Notes: generated by a model from the letters alone, not told the origin. A stretch of 64,000 nucleotides of DNA from Chitinophagaceae bacterium LGM1 (GCA_018604165.1 CP075895.1:372001-436000); one strand, 5' to 3'. Counted from the stretch's first letter, positions 34,334-43,931 are shown. A program made the numbers and translations.

Positions 34334-35098
34334 ATGAGGCATCTACCCAATCTGCTGACCTTAGGTAATTTGTTTTTTGGCTGCATGGCCATTGCTTTCA
34401 CGCTCAATTCACAGCCATTTTTATCACTCGTAAATGGGGAGCAATATTGGATTGTAGGCACTGAACAAGCATACTGGGGCAGCATCTGCATATTTGCAGC
34501 CGCCCTGTGCGATATGCTGGACGGCGCAGCAGCAAGGGCTTTGAAAGTATCATCGTCTATCGGTGCTGACCTCGACTCGCTGGCAGATGTAGTATCGTTT
34601 GGTGTAGCACCCTCTATGATATTCTTTAAAATGCTGTGGGCTGCGTATATGTTGGCACCAAACGCGTTGGATATAAGTATGCTTGCCATGAGTCCCGCGT
34701 TTTTAGTAGCATGCTTCGGTGCATTGAGGCTGGCACGTTTCAACGTATCTGTAAGCGAAGACAAGAGTTCATTTGTAGGTATGCCCATACCTGCTGTGGG
34801 TGTATTCGTAGCATTTTTACCACTGATAAACTGGTACAACCCTATGGGCTTGGGTGCTGTCTTGCAAAACAAGTGGGTACTCTATTTACTCATAGCATTG
34901 CTCTGCTGGCTGATGGTGTCGAAAATCCGCTTTATCAAATTCATGCCTGCAAAATGGAAGCCCGCATACTACTGGCCACAGGCAGTGATAATAATAGCAG
35001 GTTTGGCGGCATTGCCCGTACTGCACGTTGCGGCATTACCATTGGCATTTATTCTCTACATACTTTTGTCTTTTATATACAAACCGAAAGAAGCATAA
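34334..35098 (+). CDS. pssA: CDP-diacylglycerol-serine O-phosphatidyltransferase
   Basis: 254 residues, multi-pass membrane protein. The CDP-alcohol phosphotransferase motif is complete: DG-x2-AR-x8-G-x3-D-x3-D in LDGAAARALKVSSSI then GADLDSLAD, residues 60-82. It makes phosphatidylserine, the precursor of phosphatidylethanolamine, from CDP-diacylglycerol and serine. PurS and RsmI follow closely (12 and 7 bases). Confidence 0.93.
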   Translation: MRHLPNLLTLGNLFFGCMAIAFTLNSQPFLSLVNGEQYWIVGTEQAYWGSICIFAAALCDMLDGAAARALKVSSSIGADLDSLADVVSFGVAPSMIFFKMLWAAYMLAPNALDISMLAMSPAFLVACFGALRLARFNVSVSEDKSSFVGMPIPAVGVFVAFLPLINWYNPMGLGAVLQNKWVLYLLIALLCWLMVSKIRFIKFMPAKWKPAYYWPQAVIIIAGLAALPVLHVAALPLAFILYILLSFIYKPKEA

Positions 35099-35109
35099 AA
35101 TAATACAAG

Positions 35110-35361
35110 ATGAAATACACGGCTCATATCAACGTAATGCCTTTGAAAGAATTGCTCGACCCTCAAGGCAAGGCTGTAAACAACAGTCTGCACAATCTGG
35201 GGTTGACAGCAGTACAGGATGTACGCATCGGCAAACACATCACCCTGCATGTAGAAGCAACTGATAAGGTAGCTGCCGAAGCTGCGGTGAAAGATGCCTG
35301 CAGCAAGCTGCTGGCAAACCCTGTTATGGAGTCTTTTGAATTCAGCATTACAGAAGGATAA
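35110..35361 (+). CDS. purS: phosphoribosylformylglycinamidine synthase subunit PurS
   Basis: 83 residues, the usual PurS length. Landmarks: VMPLKELLDPQGKAV, NSLHNLGL, VRIGKHI and a final SFEFSITEG strand. PurS bridges PurL and PurQ in the fourth step of purine synthesis and helps channel ammonia. PurL and PurQ are not in the window. It sits 11 bases after pssA. Confidence 0.92.
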   Translation: MKYTAHINVMPLKELLDPQGKAVNNSLHNLGLTAVQDVRIGKHITLHVEATDKVAAEAAVKDACSKLLANPVMESFEFSITEG

Positions 35362-35368
35362 CACAGTT

Positions 35369-36037
35369 ATGCGCCTGTACCTTGTTCCTTCCCCCATAGG
35401 TAACCTCGGCGATATAACTTACCGTGCAGTAGATGTATTGAAAAACGCGGATGTGATACTGTGCGAAGACACCCGTACCAGTAGCGTACTACTCAAGCAT
35501 TACGGTATTCAAAAACCACTCACACCCTATCATCAGCACAACGAACATAAGATACTGACGCATCTGGTAGAGCAAATGCAGGCAGGCAAAACATTCGCAT
35601 TGATAACGGATGCAGGTACGCCGGGCATATCAGACCCCGGTTTTTTGTTATTGCGCGAGTGTATAAAACATGATATACCCGTAGAGTGCCTGCCCGGTGC
35701 TACCGCTTTTGTACCTGCATTGGTACAGAGTGGCATACCCAGCAACCGCTTTGCTTTTGAGGGCTTTCTGCCATTAAAGAAAGGCAGGCATACCATGCTT
35801 ACCAAACTGGCAACGGAAGAGCGCACCGTTATACTATACGAGTCGCCACACAGGCTGGCAAAGGCGCTGAAAGAACTGGCAGAATACTTTGGTGTAGACA
35901 GACAGGCGGCCGTGTGCAGAGAGCTTACCAAGATGTTTGAAGAAACAAGAAAAGGTACGCTGGCAGAATTGGCAACACACTACGAAACACACGCCCCAAA
36001 AGGCGAGATAGTGATAGTGATAGCAGGTAAAGAATAA
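35369..36037 (+). CDS. rsmI: 16S rRNA (cytidine1402-2'-O)-methyltransferase
   Basis: 222 residues from ATG 35369, 7 bases after purS; a longer frame from 35294 would overlap purS and was rejected. The tetrapyrrole-methylase fold is clear: LVPSPIGNLGDIT, ILCEDTRTS, ITDAGTPGISDPG and CLPGATAFVPAL. RsmI adds a 2'-O-methyl group to C1402 in the decoding centre of 16S rRNA. Confidence 0.95.
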   Translation: MRLYLVPSPIGNLGDITYRAVDVLKNADVILCEDTRTSSVLLKHYGIQKPLTPYHQHNEHKILTHLVEQMQAGKTFALITDAGTPGISDPGFLLLRECIKHDIPVECLPGATAFVPALVQSGIPSNRFAFEGFLPLKKGRHTMLTKLATEERTVILYESPHRLAKALKELAEYFGVDRQAAVCRELTKMFEETRKGTLAELATHYETHAPKGEIVIVIAGKE

Positions 36038-36065
36038 AAAACCGTACGACTAAAATTATATAGAT

Positions 36066-36854
36066 ATGCTTTCGATGAACCTAAGCGGGAAAACCGCATT
36101 GGTAGCTGGTAGTACACAGGGTATTGGTTTTGCAAGCGCACAGGCATTGGCTGCTTTGGGTGCCAACTGTGTGCTGATAGCCCGTAATGAAGATGCGCTG
36201 AAACAAGCTATAGCTCAGCTGGATACGACGCAAGGGCAGCATCACAACTATTTAGTGGCAGACTTCAGCAATGCGCAGCAGGTGCAGGATGTGGTAGGTG
36301 CGTACGTTAAACAAAATACCATCCACATACTGATAAACAATACGGGCGGGCCGGCAGCCGGGCCGATTGTTGACGCAAAACCTGACAATTTTCTACAGGC
36401 TTTTCAACAACATTTGATTTGTAACCATATACTTGCTACACTTGCCATAGAAGGTATGAAAGCGGCAGGATATGGCAGGATAGTGAACGTGATTTCCACC
36501 TCGGTAAAGATACCGTTGAAAGGCTTGGGTGTATCTAATACCATACGGGGCGCAGTAGCAAGTTGGGCAAAGACGATGGCGAATGAATTAGCACCATTCG
36601 GTATAACAGTGAATAATGTGCTACCAGGGGCTACCGCTACGGCAAGGTTGGAGAACATTATCAACAATAAATCGAGCAAAACGGGGGTGGCGCTGGACGA
36701 GGTAGAGAAAGAGATGCTGGAAGAAATACCTGCCAAACGCTTTGGGAAGCCTGAGGAAATAGCTGCGATGATAGCTTTTCTGGCATCTCCGGCAGCGGGT
36801 TATGTAAATGGTACGAGCATACCTGTTGATGGTGGCAGAACAGGAAGCATATAA
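36066..36854 (+). CDS. SDR-family protein without canonical Tyr-Lys
   Basis: 262 residues. The nucleotide-binding glycine motif is AGSTQGIG near residues 13-20 and NNTGGPAAGP near 91 replaces NNAG. Where most members have Tyr-x-x-x-Lys, this has SNTIRGAVASWAKT: the Tyr is Asn and the Lys is Arg. A known SDR subgroup (BKR-like) shares this replacement, so the usual oxidoreductase chemistry may be changed or absent. It ends with the normal GTSIPVDGGRTGSI. Last gene before the respiratory operon. Confidence 0.87.
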   Translation: MLSMNLSGKTALVAGSTQGIGFASAQALAALGANCVLIARNEDALKQAIAQLDTTQGQHHNYLVADFSNAQQVQDVVGAYVKQNTIHILINNTGGPAAGPIVDAKPDNFLQAFQQHLICNHILATLAIEGMKAAGYGRIVNVISTSVKIPLKGLGVSNTIRGAVASWAKTMANELAPFGITVNNVLPGATATARLENIINNKSSKTGVALDEVEKEMLEEIPAKRFGKPEEIAAMIAFLASPAAGYVNGTSIPVDGGRTGSI

Positions 36855-36951
36855 TGGTTGGATTAATTAAGCAGATTGGATTTTTTTAATAGTGTAGATT
36901 TTTTGATATAGTAAGCATTAAAAACAGATTAAATAGGTAAGTGTTTGAGGC

Positions 36952-36981
36952 TGACAAAGGCATGACAAAAACAAATTGTCA
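36952..36981. promoter_or_regulatory. TGACAA half-site cluster before actA
   Basis: TGACAAA occurs at 36952-36958 and 36963-36969, 11 bases apart (one helical turn), followed by the inverted TTGTCA at 36976-36981. It lies in the 286-base gap between the SDR gene and actA and could be an operator. No full TTG / TAnnTTTG promoter was found in this gap; TAATTTCG at 37062 is a weak candidate. Confidence 0.4.
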
Positions 36982-37140
36982 GAATTAAAATATCGGCTGA
37001 AACCCTTGCCAGTATTGAAAAACATTTTTTAACAAATGTGTATAAACTTTCGTCATTGTGTTGTAATTTCGCCCACGCTTTGTCTAAAAGGAACGTTAAT
37101 ATTAAAAAAATCATTCCTAGTGTCAGAATATATTAAGCCG

Positions 37141-38406
37141 ATGGTCCGGAGTATTGCCCAAGGCATGATTGCTTTGGTGTTTACACTGTTCGTATTCAAC
37201 CTGCCTGCTATTGCCGCGCCAGACGGTAAAGCACTTTTCCAATCAAACTGCGCAAGCTGTCACAACCCGTTGAAGGATGCCACAGGCCCTGCGCTGAAAG
37301 GTGTGGATGCACGTGTGCCCAGCAAAGAATGGTTGTATAGCTGGATAAAGAACTCAGCTTCTGTTATTTCAAGTGGCGACAAGTATGCTAATGACATATA
37401 TGCCAAGTGGAATAAAACAGCCATGACGGCGTTTCCTAACCTCTCAAACGAAGAGATTGATGCCATCATTACCTATGTAAACAGCGTAGAACCACCTAAA
37501 AAAGACGACGGTGCAGGAGCTGCAACTACTTCAACTGCTAAGGATTCAACAGGTAGCAACTGGATATACAGCATGGTTACTATCATCCTGCTGGCATTGG
37601 CATTCATCCTGTGGCGTGTTAATAGTGGTCTGAAACGTGTAGCTAATGAAAAAGACGGAGTACCTAACGTAAAAGAAATACCTTTCTACCGCAATAAAGT
37701 GGTAATAGCCATGACGGTTATTCTTGCTTTCATCTTTGCGGGTTACTGGATAACAAATGGTGCTGTAGAACTGGGCCGCCAGCAAAACTACATGCCGGAG
37801 CAGCCTATCTTCTACTCTCACAAAGTACACGCGGGTATCAATCAGGTAAACTGTTTGTATTGCCACGCAGGTGCTGAGAAGAGCAAGCACGCTATGATAC
37901 CATCTACTAACGTGTGTATGAACTGCCATAAGCAGATAAACGAGTACACAGGTGCAGAAGAGCATCCGTTGGTAACGGCAGAAGGCAAGAAGATAGACGG
38001 TACTGCCGAAATACAAAAACTATACAAATACGCCGGATGGGATCCTGCTAAGAAAGACTACATCCGCGACGAGAACGGCAATATCAAAGCAACACCTATT
38101 GAATGGGTGAAAATACACAATCTGCCCGACCACGTTTACTTCAACCACTCTCAGCATACTGCGGTTGGTAAAGTACAGTGTCAGCAGTGCCACGGCCCGA
38201 TACACGAAATGGATGAGGTGTACCAATTCTCTCCATTATCAATGGGCTGGTGTATCAACTGTCACCGCCAAACGGAAGTGCAGTTTACAAGCAACAACTA
38301 TTATTCAATATTTGAGAAATACCATGCTGAACTGAAATCGGGCAAGCGTACCGGTGTAACGGTAGAAGACATAGGCGGCCTTGAGTGCCAGAAATGTCAC
38401 TACTAA
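37141..38406 (+). CDS. actA: alternative complex III multiheme cytochrome c, ActA
   Basis: 421 residues from ATG 37141 (an in-frame GTG at 37120 is possible). Six CxxCH heme motifs: CASCH near residue 40, then CLYCH, CMNCH, CQQCH, CINCH and CQKCH. The first lies in a separate mono-heme cytochrome c domain; two membrane helices follow (about 143-160 and 190-208), then the pentaheme part. ActA passes electrons out of alternative complex III, which oxidises quinol. First gene of an eight-gene respiratory operon. Confidence 0.93.
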   Translation: MVRSIAQGMIALVFTLFVFNLPAIAAPDGKALFQSNCASCHNPLKDATGPALKGVDARVPSKEWLYSWIKNSASVISSGDKYANDIYAKWNKTAMTAFPNLSNEEIDAIITYVNSVEPPKKDDGAGAATTSTAKDSTGSNWIYSMVTIILLALAFILWRVNSGLKRVANEKDGVPNVKEIPFYRNKVVIAMTVILAFIFAGYWITNGAVELGRQQNYMPEQPIFYSHKVHAGINQVNCLYCHAGAEKSKHAMIPSTNVCMNCHKQINEYTGAEEHPLVTAEGKKIDGTAEIQKLYKYAGWDPAKKDYIRDENGNIKATPIEWVKIHNLPDHVYFNHSQHTAVGKVQCQQCHGPIHEMDEVYQFSPLSMGWCINCHRQTEVQFTSNNYYSIFEKYHAELKSGKRTGVTVEDIGGLECQKCHY

Positions 38407-38475
38407 TGCAGTAAAGCGTAGTAATAATCAAGTGATAAAAAATATTCGGAAACAATTTATACCGGATTGAACCGT

Positions 38476-41400
38476 ATGAGTCAAAAACAATATTGGAAGG
38501 GTCTTGAAGAGCTGAACGATACGACAGCTCATAAAGAAGCAGTAGAAAACGAGTTTAAAGAGCCGTTGCCGTTTGATTTGGGTGGCAACCTGCTGGACGC
38601 ATCTACTCCCCGCCGCGACTTTTTGAAATATCTGGGTTTCAGCACAGTGGCTGCTACATTGGCTGCCAGTTGCGAAATGCCTGTACGTAAGGTAATACCT
38701 TATGCCATAAAGCCGGAAGACATTGTGCCGGGCGTAGCCAACTACTATGCCTCTACCTTTGTTGACGGTGGCGAATACTGCGCGGTAGTAGTTAAAACCC
38801 GCGATGGTCGCCCCATCAAGCTGGAAGGTAACAAGCTGTCGCCCGTAACACAGGGAGCCACTACTGCACGTGTACAAGCGGCCGTATTGAACCTGTACGA
38901 CAAAGCACGCCTGCGCCAACCAATGGCAGAAGGCAAAGAAGCCACTTTTGAAGCGATAGACCGTAGTGTAAAAGACGCGCTGGCAAGCAATACAAAATCG
39001 GTTTACATCCTTACATCTACCATCCTCAGCCCTACTACAAAAGAAGTTATCAATCAATTTATAGCGAAATATCCTACGGCCAAACATGTTACGTACGATG
39101 CTATATCGTATAGCGGTATGCTGCAGGCAAACGAAGCAAGCTACGGTAAACGTACATTGCCATCTTATCATTTCGATAAAGCACAAACCATATTTGGTTT
39201 GGGTGCAGACTTCCTCGGTACATGGTTATCGCCTGCTGAGTATTCTAAGCAATACGCGCAAGGCCGTAAAGTGAGTGCTAAAAACCTGAATATGTCTAAG
39301 CACTATCAGGTAGAAGCAAATCACACCATTACAGGTGCTGCTGCTGACGACCGTGCTACTTGTAAGCCATCTGAAATGGGTGCAGTAGCTGTAGCGTTGT
39401 ACAATGCAGTAACAACTGGTGCTACGCCATCACTTGCCAGTAAAAAACTGAATACACTCGTAACCAAAGCTGCTGCCGACCTGAAAAAAGGTAACGGTTT
39501 AGTGGTTTGCGGTGCGAACGATGTAAATATCCAAACAGTAGTAAACGCCATCAACGCTGCTATCGGTGCCAATGGTACTACCATCAACTGGGCTGTTACC
39601 AGCAACTACAAAGCAGGTATAGATGCAGACATGGTAGCACTGACAGATGCCATGAGCAAAGGCGAAGTAGGTGCAGTATTGATGCAGGATGTAAACCCTG
39701 TGTACGATTACTACAACGGAAAGAAATTTGCCGAAGCGTTGAAAAACGTAGCTGTTAGCGTATCATTCGCCGAGCGTATGGACGAAACAGCGCAGGCTTG
39801 TAAATACGTAGTGCCTGATAACCATTGGCTGGAAAGCTGGGGTGATGCAGAGCCTAAAACTGGCTACTATAGCCTAATGCAACCGGGTATCGCGCCGTTG
39901 TTCAAAACACGCGCTTTCCAGGATAGTCTGCTTGTATGGGCTGGTGCTGCTACCACGTATGGCGATATGTGGAAGAACTACTGGACAAGCAAACTGGGCG
40001 GACAAAGCAATTTTGATAAAGCATTACAGGATGGCGTAATCAACCCTGCCGGCGATATGCCAATGGGCGGTGGTGCATTCAGCGGTAATGTAAGTGCTGC
40101 TGTAGCTGCCATACAGGCTGCAAAACCTGTAAGCGGTATGGAACTGGTAGTGTACGAAAAAGTATCTACCGGTAAGGGTGGCGCATGGAGCAACAACCCT
40201 TGGCTGCTTGAAATGCCCGACCCTATAACAAAAGCAACTTGGGACAACTACGCTTGCGTATCGCCTAAGAAAGCTTATGAACTCGGTGCTGAATTAACGA
40301 GCATCACAGAAGTAGTAAATGCTAAGAAAGTAATAGAAGTGTCTGCCAACGGGCAAACGGTAAAATTACCATTGGTAGTAGTGCCGGGTATGCACAACGA
40401 TGTAGTAGCAATAGCTGTAGGCTTTGGCCGCGATGCTAAAGTAGGCCGTGCTGCTGCAACAGGTAAAGACAAATTCGGTAAAGAAATAGGTGGCAAGAAT
40501 GCGTATCCTTTTGTTAGCTATAACGGTCAAAACTTTGCATACAGCGCAGGTGTAACCATCAAGCCAACTGAGGAAACACATGATGTAGCCATTACACAAA
40601 CACACCATAGCTACGAAGCGCGCCCTGTGGTACGCGAGTACACACTAGCAGACTTTGCTAAAAACCCCAACGCGCTGATAGAAGCACGTAATGCGGAAAT
40701 AGGCCACTACACTACATTGCCTTGGGAAGAACATGGCGAAGCGCATGGTGGCGAACACGCGAAAGGCGGACATGGCGAAGAAAAAGCACACAACCCTGTT
40801 GATGCTGCAACTGCCGCTGCTGCTGCTATAGTGGTGGACGAAGAAGGCTATCGTAAAAACGGTACGCTGTATCCTGAATACGAATCACCGGGCATCCACT
40901 GGGGTATGTCTATAGACCTGACGGCTTGTACAGGTTGCGGTGCTTGCGTTATGGGTTGCCAGGCAGAAAACAATATATCGGTAGTTGGTAAAACGCACGT
41001 ACTGAAATCGCAGGAAATGCACTGGTTGCGTATAGACCGTTATTTCAGCGGTATGCCAAACGACCCGGATACTATCCAGACCATCTTCCAACCGATGATG
41101 TGCCAGCATTGCGACAACGCGCCTTGCGAAAACGTATGTCCGGTGTCTGCAACCAACCACAGCAGCGAGGGTCTGAACCAAATGGCTTATAACCGTTGTA
41201 TCGGTACTAAATATTGCGCCAACAACTGTCCGTATAAAGTACGCCACTTCAACTGGATGGACTGGAACGGTGCGGATTGCTTTGACGACAACCTGTACGA
41301 AGACTACCGCCGCGATGATGTGAACGACGACCTGACGCGCATGGTGCTGAACCCTGACGTAACGGTACGTAGCCGTGGTGTGATGGAAAAATGTAGCTTC

Positions 41401-41703
41401 TGCGTACAGCGTTTGCAAGAAGCGAAACTGGATGCTAAGAAAAAAGGCGAACCGATGAAAGACGGTGCTGTAAGAACAGCTTGTCAGTCAGCTTGTCCTT
41501 CTGATGCCATCGTATTCGGTAATGTAAACGACAAGGATAGCCATATAGCTAAACTGCGTAAAGAAAACAAAGAGCGCGTATTCTATGTGCTGGAGCAAAT
41601 ACACACATTGCCTAACGTAAACTACATGTCGAAAATCCGCAACACGGATGTGATAGTAGGTGGCAACGAGGCAACGGACGGTTTGTACAAAGACCACATA
41701 TAA
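38476..41703 (+). CDS. actB: alternative complex III iron-sulfur/molybdopterin-like subunit ActB
   Basis: 1075 residues from ATG 38476. A variant twin-arginine leader (RRDFLKYLGFSTVAATLAAS) is near residues 41-60. The first 730 residues resemble molybdopterin oxidoreductases but do not need the cofactor in this complex. A His/Glu/Gly-rich linker (HGEAHGGEHAKGGHGEEKAH) leads to a C-terminal domain with ferredoxin-like cysteine clusters: CTGCGACVMGC, CQHCDNAPCENVC, CIGTKYCANNC and CSFC..CQSAC. These hold 3Fe-4S and 4Fe-4S centres. Confidence 0.95.
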   Translation: MSQKQYWKGLEELNDTTAHKEAVENEFKEPLPFDLGGNLLDASTPRRDFLKYLGFSTVAATLAASCEMPVRKVIPYAIKPEDIVPGVANYYASTFVDGGEYCAVVVKTRDGRPIKLEGNKLSPVTQGATTARVQAAVLNLYDKARLRQPMAEGKEATFEAIDRSVKDALASNTKSVYILTSTILSPTTKEVINQFIAKYPTAKHVTYDAISYSGMLQANEASYGKRTLPSYHFDKAQTIFGLGADFLGTWLSPAEYSKQYAQGRKVSAKNLNMSKHYQVEANHTITGAAADDRATCKPSEMGAVAVALYNAVTTGATPSLASKKLNTLVTKAAADLKKGNGLVVCGANDVNIQTVVNAINAAIGANGTTINWAVTSNYKAGIDADMVALTDAMSKGEVGAVLMQDVNPVYDYYNGKKFAEALKNVAVSVSFAERMDETAQACKYVVPDNHWLESWGDAEPKTGYYSLMQPGIAPLFKTRAFQDSLLVWAGAATTYGDMWKNYWTSKLGGQSNFDKALQDGVINPAGDMPMGGGAFSGNVSAAVAAIQAAKPVSGMELVVYEKVSTGKGGAWSNNPWLLEMPDPITKATWDNYACVSPKKAYELGAELTSITEVVNAKKVIEVSANGQTVKLPLVVVPGMHNDVVAIAVGFGRDAKVGRAAATGKDKFGKEIGGKNAYPFVSYNGQNFAYSAGVTIKPTEETHDVAITQTHHSYEARPVVREYTLADFAKNPNALIEARNAEIGHYTTLPWEEHGEAHGGEHAKGGHGEEKAHNPVDAATAAAAAIVVDEEGYRKNGTLYPEYESPGIHWGMSIDLTACTGCGACVMGCQAENNISVVGKTHVLKSQEMHWLRIDRYFSGMPNDPDTIQTIFQPMMCQHCDNAPCENVCPVSATNHSSEGLNQMAYNRCIGTKYCANNCPYKVRHFNWMDWNGADCFDDNLYEDYRRDDVNDDLTRMVLNPDVTVRSRGVMEKCSFCVQRLQEAKLDAKKKGEPMKDGAVRTACQSACPSDAIVFGNVNDKDSHIAKLRKENKERVFYVLEQIHTLPNVNYMSKIRNTDVIVGGNEATDGLYKDHI

Positions 41704-41779
41704 TTGCGAGAAAAGGAATAATAAGAGGCGAAAGCCTTGAAGAAATAAAAACAAAGAACTTTTTTACTAATAAGGCGCT

Positions 41780-43216
41780 ATGCATTTAAAGTACGAATCG
41801 TTTGTACGGGAACCGCTGGTAGATGGTGATAAAACATATCATCAGGTAACAGAAGATATAATCAGCCCTATTGAAAAGAAACCGGGCCGCATGTGGTATG
41901 TTGGTTTCTTCTTTTCAGTGGCACTGTTGCTGTTAGGTGTTTTCTCTGTAACATGGGAAGTTTATTACGGTATCGGTGTATGGGGTATCAACCGTACAGT
42001 AGGTTGGGGTTGGGATATCACCAACTTCGTATGGTGGGTAGGTATCGGTCACGCCGGTACGCTTATCTCTGCCATCTTGTTGCTCTTCCGTCAGGGGTGG
42101 AGAACAGGTGTGAATCGTGCTGCGGAAGCCATGACCATCTTCGCGGTAATGTGTGCGGGACAGTTCCCGATATTCCACATGGGCCGTGTATGGGATGGTT
42201 TCTTCGTACTGCCTTATCCAAACAGTCGTGGTCCGCTTTGGCCTAACTTCAACTCAGCACTTCTTTGGGACGTATTTGCGATATCTACTTACTTCACAGT
42301 ATCATTATTGTTCTGGTACTCTGGTTTGATACCTGACTTTGCAACCGTACGCGACCGAGCTAAAACTAAATTGCGTAAACGCCTGTATGGTCTGGCATCA
42401 TTTGGCTGGACGGGTACGGCTAAAAACTGGCAACGCCACGAGGCACTTTCATTGGTGCTGGCAGGTTTAAGTACGCCACTGGTACTTTCAGTACACACCA
42501 TCGTATCTTTCGACTTTGCTACATCGGTAATACCGGGTTGGCATACTACCATCTTCCCGCCATACTTCGTTGCGGGTGCCATCTTCTCCGGCTTCGCGAT
42601 GGTACAAACACTATTGATAGTTTGTCGTAAAATATTAGGTCTGGAAGATTACATCACCATCGGCCACTTAGAGGCTATGAATAAGGTAATTGTACTTACA
42701 GGTTCTATAGTGGGTGTGGCTTATCTGACAGAGCTTTTCATGTCTTGGTACAGCGGTGTGTTGTATGAGCAGGAAGCCTTCAAATGGCGTATCCTTGGTC
42801 CATACTGGTGGAGCTATTGGGCGATGATGACTTGTAACGTGGTATCGCCTCAGTTGTTCTGGTTCAAGAAACTGCGCAGGAATGTACCATTCACATTCAT
42901 TATGTCTATCGTAGTGAACATCGGTATGTGGTTCGAGCGTTTTGTAATCATCGTTACTTCACTGTATCGCGATTACCTGCCGGGTAGCTGGACGTACTAT
43001 AGCCCAACATGGCCTGAAATCGGCTTCTACCTCGGTACATTCGGTTTGTTCTTTACATGTTTCTTCCTGTTTGCAAAATACTTCCCTGTGATAGCAGTAG
43101 CGGAAATCAAATTCGTACTAAAAACATCGGGTGAGAACTACAAGAAGAAAATGGAAACGATAGATGCGAAGAGTGCAGAAGAATTTAAACACGAACTGGA
43201 CCACGCGCATCACTAA
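41780..43216 (+). CDS. actC: NrfD/PsrC-like quinone-binding membrane subunit ActC
   Basis: 478 residues with about ten membrane helices. NrfD-type landmarks include WDITNFVWWVGIGHAGTLIS near 82-101, FPIFHMGRVW near 132 and the late GMWFERFVIIVTS. The family oxidises quinol at the outer side of the membrane. The C-terminus is charged and ends in DHAHH. It lies between ActB and ActD as in known alternative complex III operons. Confidence 0.95.
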   Translation: MHLKYESFVREPLVDGDKTYHQVTEDIISPIEKKPGRMWYVGFFFSVALLLLGVFSVTWEVYYGIGVWGINRTVGWGWDITNFVWWVGIGHAGTLISAILLLFRQGWRTGVNRAAEAMTIFAVMCAGQFPIFHMGRVWDGFFVLPYPNSRGPLWPNFNSALLWDVFAISTYFTVSLLFWYSGLIPDFATVRDRAKTKLRKRLYGLASFGWTGTAKNWQRHEALSLVLAGLSTPLVLSVHTIVSFDFATSVIPGWHTTIFPPYFVAGAIFSGFAMVQTLLIVCRKILGLEDYITIGHLEAMNKVIVLTGSIVGVAYLTELFMSWYSGVLYEQEAFKWRILGPYWWSYWAMMTCNVVSPQLFWFKKLRRNVPFTFIMSIVVNIGMWFERFVIIVTSLYRDYLPGSWTYYSPTWPEIGFYLGTFGLFFTCFFLFAKYFPVIAVAEIKFVLKTSGENYKKKMETIDAKSAEEFKHELDHAHH

Positions 43217-43217
43217 T

Positions 43218-43283
43218 TGATTAATTAGTTGACTTGTTGATTGGACAATAGTTTTTTGAATTTTGACTTTTAACTTTTGAATT
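43218..43283 (+). repeat. composite AT-rich repeat in the actC-actD gap
   Basis: TTGATTAATTAGTTGACTTGTTGATT is followed by the unit TTTTGAATTTTGACTTTTAA and TTTTGAATT. Like parts recur in the actD-actE gap and upstream of uvrB. Confidence 0.5.
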
Positions 43284-43293
43284 AATATTTAAA

Positions 43294-43866
43294 ATGGCTA
43301 TAAAGAAATTTGCAGTTGCTTGTTATGACGATGAGGAAGTGCTGTTTCCGGCGGTGAAGCAAGTACGCAATAGCGGTTATAAGCTGCACGATGTGTACAC
43401 GCCGTTCCCTGTTCACGGTCTTGATGGTGCATTGGGATTGAAAGAAACTGACCTTCACGTAGCAGGTTTCATATATGGTATTACTGGTACCAGCACTGCG
43501 GTAGGTTTCATGTCATGGATATTCTGCAGCGACTGGCCTATCAACTTCGGTGGTAAACCGCATTGGTCTTTGCCTGCATTCATACCCATCACTTTCGAGT
43601 TGACGGTATTGTTTGCGGCTGTAGGTATGGTACTTACGTTCTGCTACCTGAACCAGATAATGCCCGGCGTTAAGAAACACGTTTTCCACCCGCGCCAAAC
43701 AGACGATTTGTTTGTAGTAGCATTGGAAATAAACGATCATACAAACGAAGCAGAGGTTATCAACTTCCTGAAATCTACAGGTGCGGTTGAAACATCGGTA
43801 CAAGTTGCGGAATCTGAATGGTGGTTTGGACGTTGGGATAAAAAAGAAGCGTACGAATTGGCTTAG
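43294..43866 (+). CDS. actD: alternative complex III subunit ActD (DUF3341)
   Basis: 190 residues. DUF3341 landmarks: a cytoplasmic head with YDDEEVLFPAVK and YTPFPVHGLD, two membrane helices (about 60-80 and 97-122) and a C-terminal HPRQTDDLFVVALE domain. ActD is a peripheral and membrane subunit that stabilises the complex. Confidence 0.95.
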   Translation: MAIKKFAVACYDDEEVLFPAVKQVRNSGYKLHDVYTPFPVHGLDGALGLKETDLHVAGFIYGITGTSTAVGFMSWIFCSDWPINFGGKPHWSLPAFIPITFELTVLFAAVGMVLTFCYLNQIMPGVKKHVFHPRQTDDLFVVALEINDHTNEAEVINFLKSTGAVETSVQVAESEWWFGRWDKKEAYELA

Positions 43867-43923
43867 TTGATTGATAGGTGAGTTGAGGAGCGTGGGTTTT
43901 TGAATGTTGACTTTTGAATTTTT
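43861..43923 (+). repeat. composite AT-rich repeat in the actD-actE gap
   Basis: TTAGTTGATTGATAGGTGAGTTGAGG is followed by TTTTTGAATGTTGACTTTTG and AATTTTT. It has the same two parts, in the same order, as the repeat at 43218-43283. Confidence 0.5.
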
Positions 43924-43931
43924 AGATATTT

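Noticed and set aside
38428-39186. 252-codon frame antisense to actB
   Set aside because: Shadow of the conserved ActB frame; no start signals or family motif.
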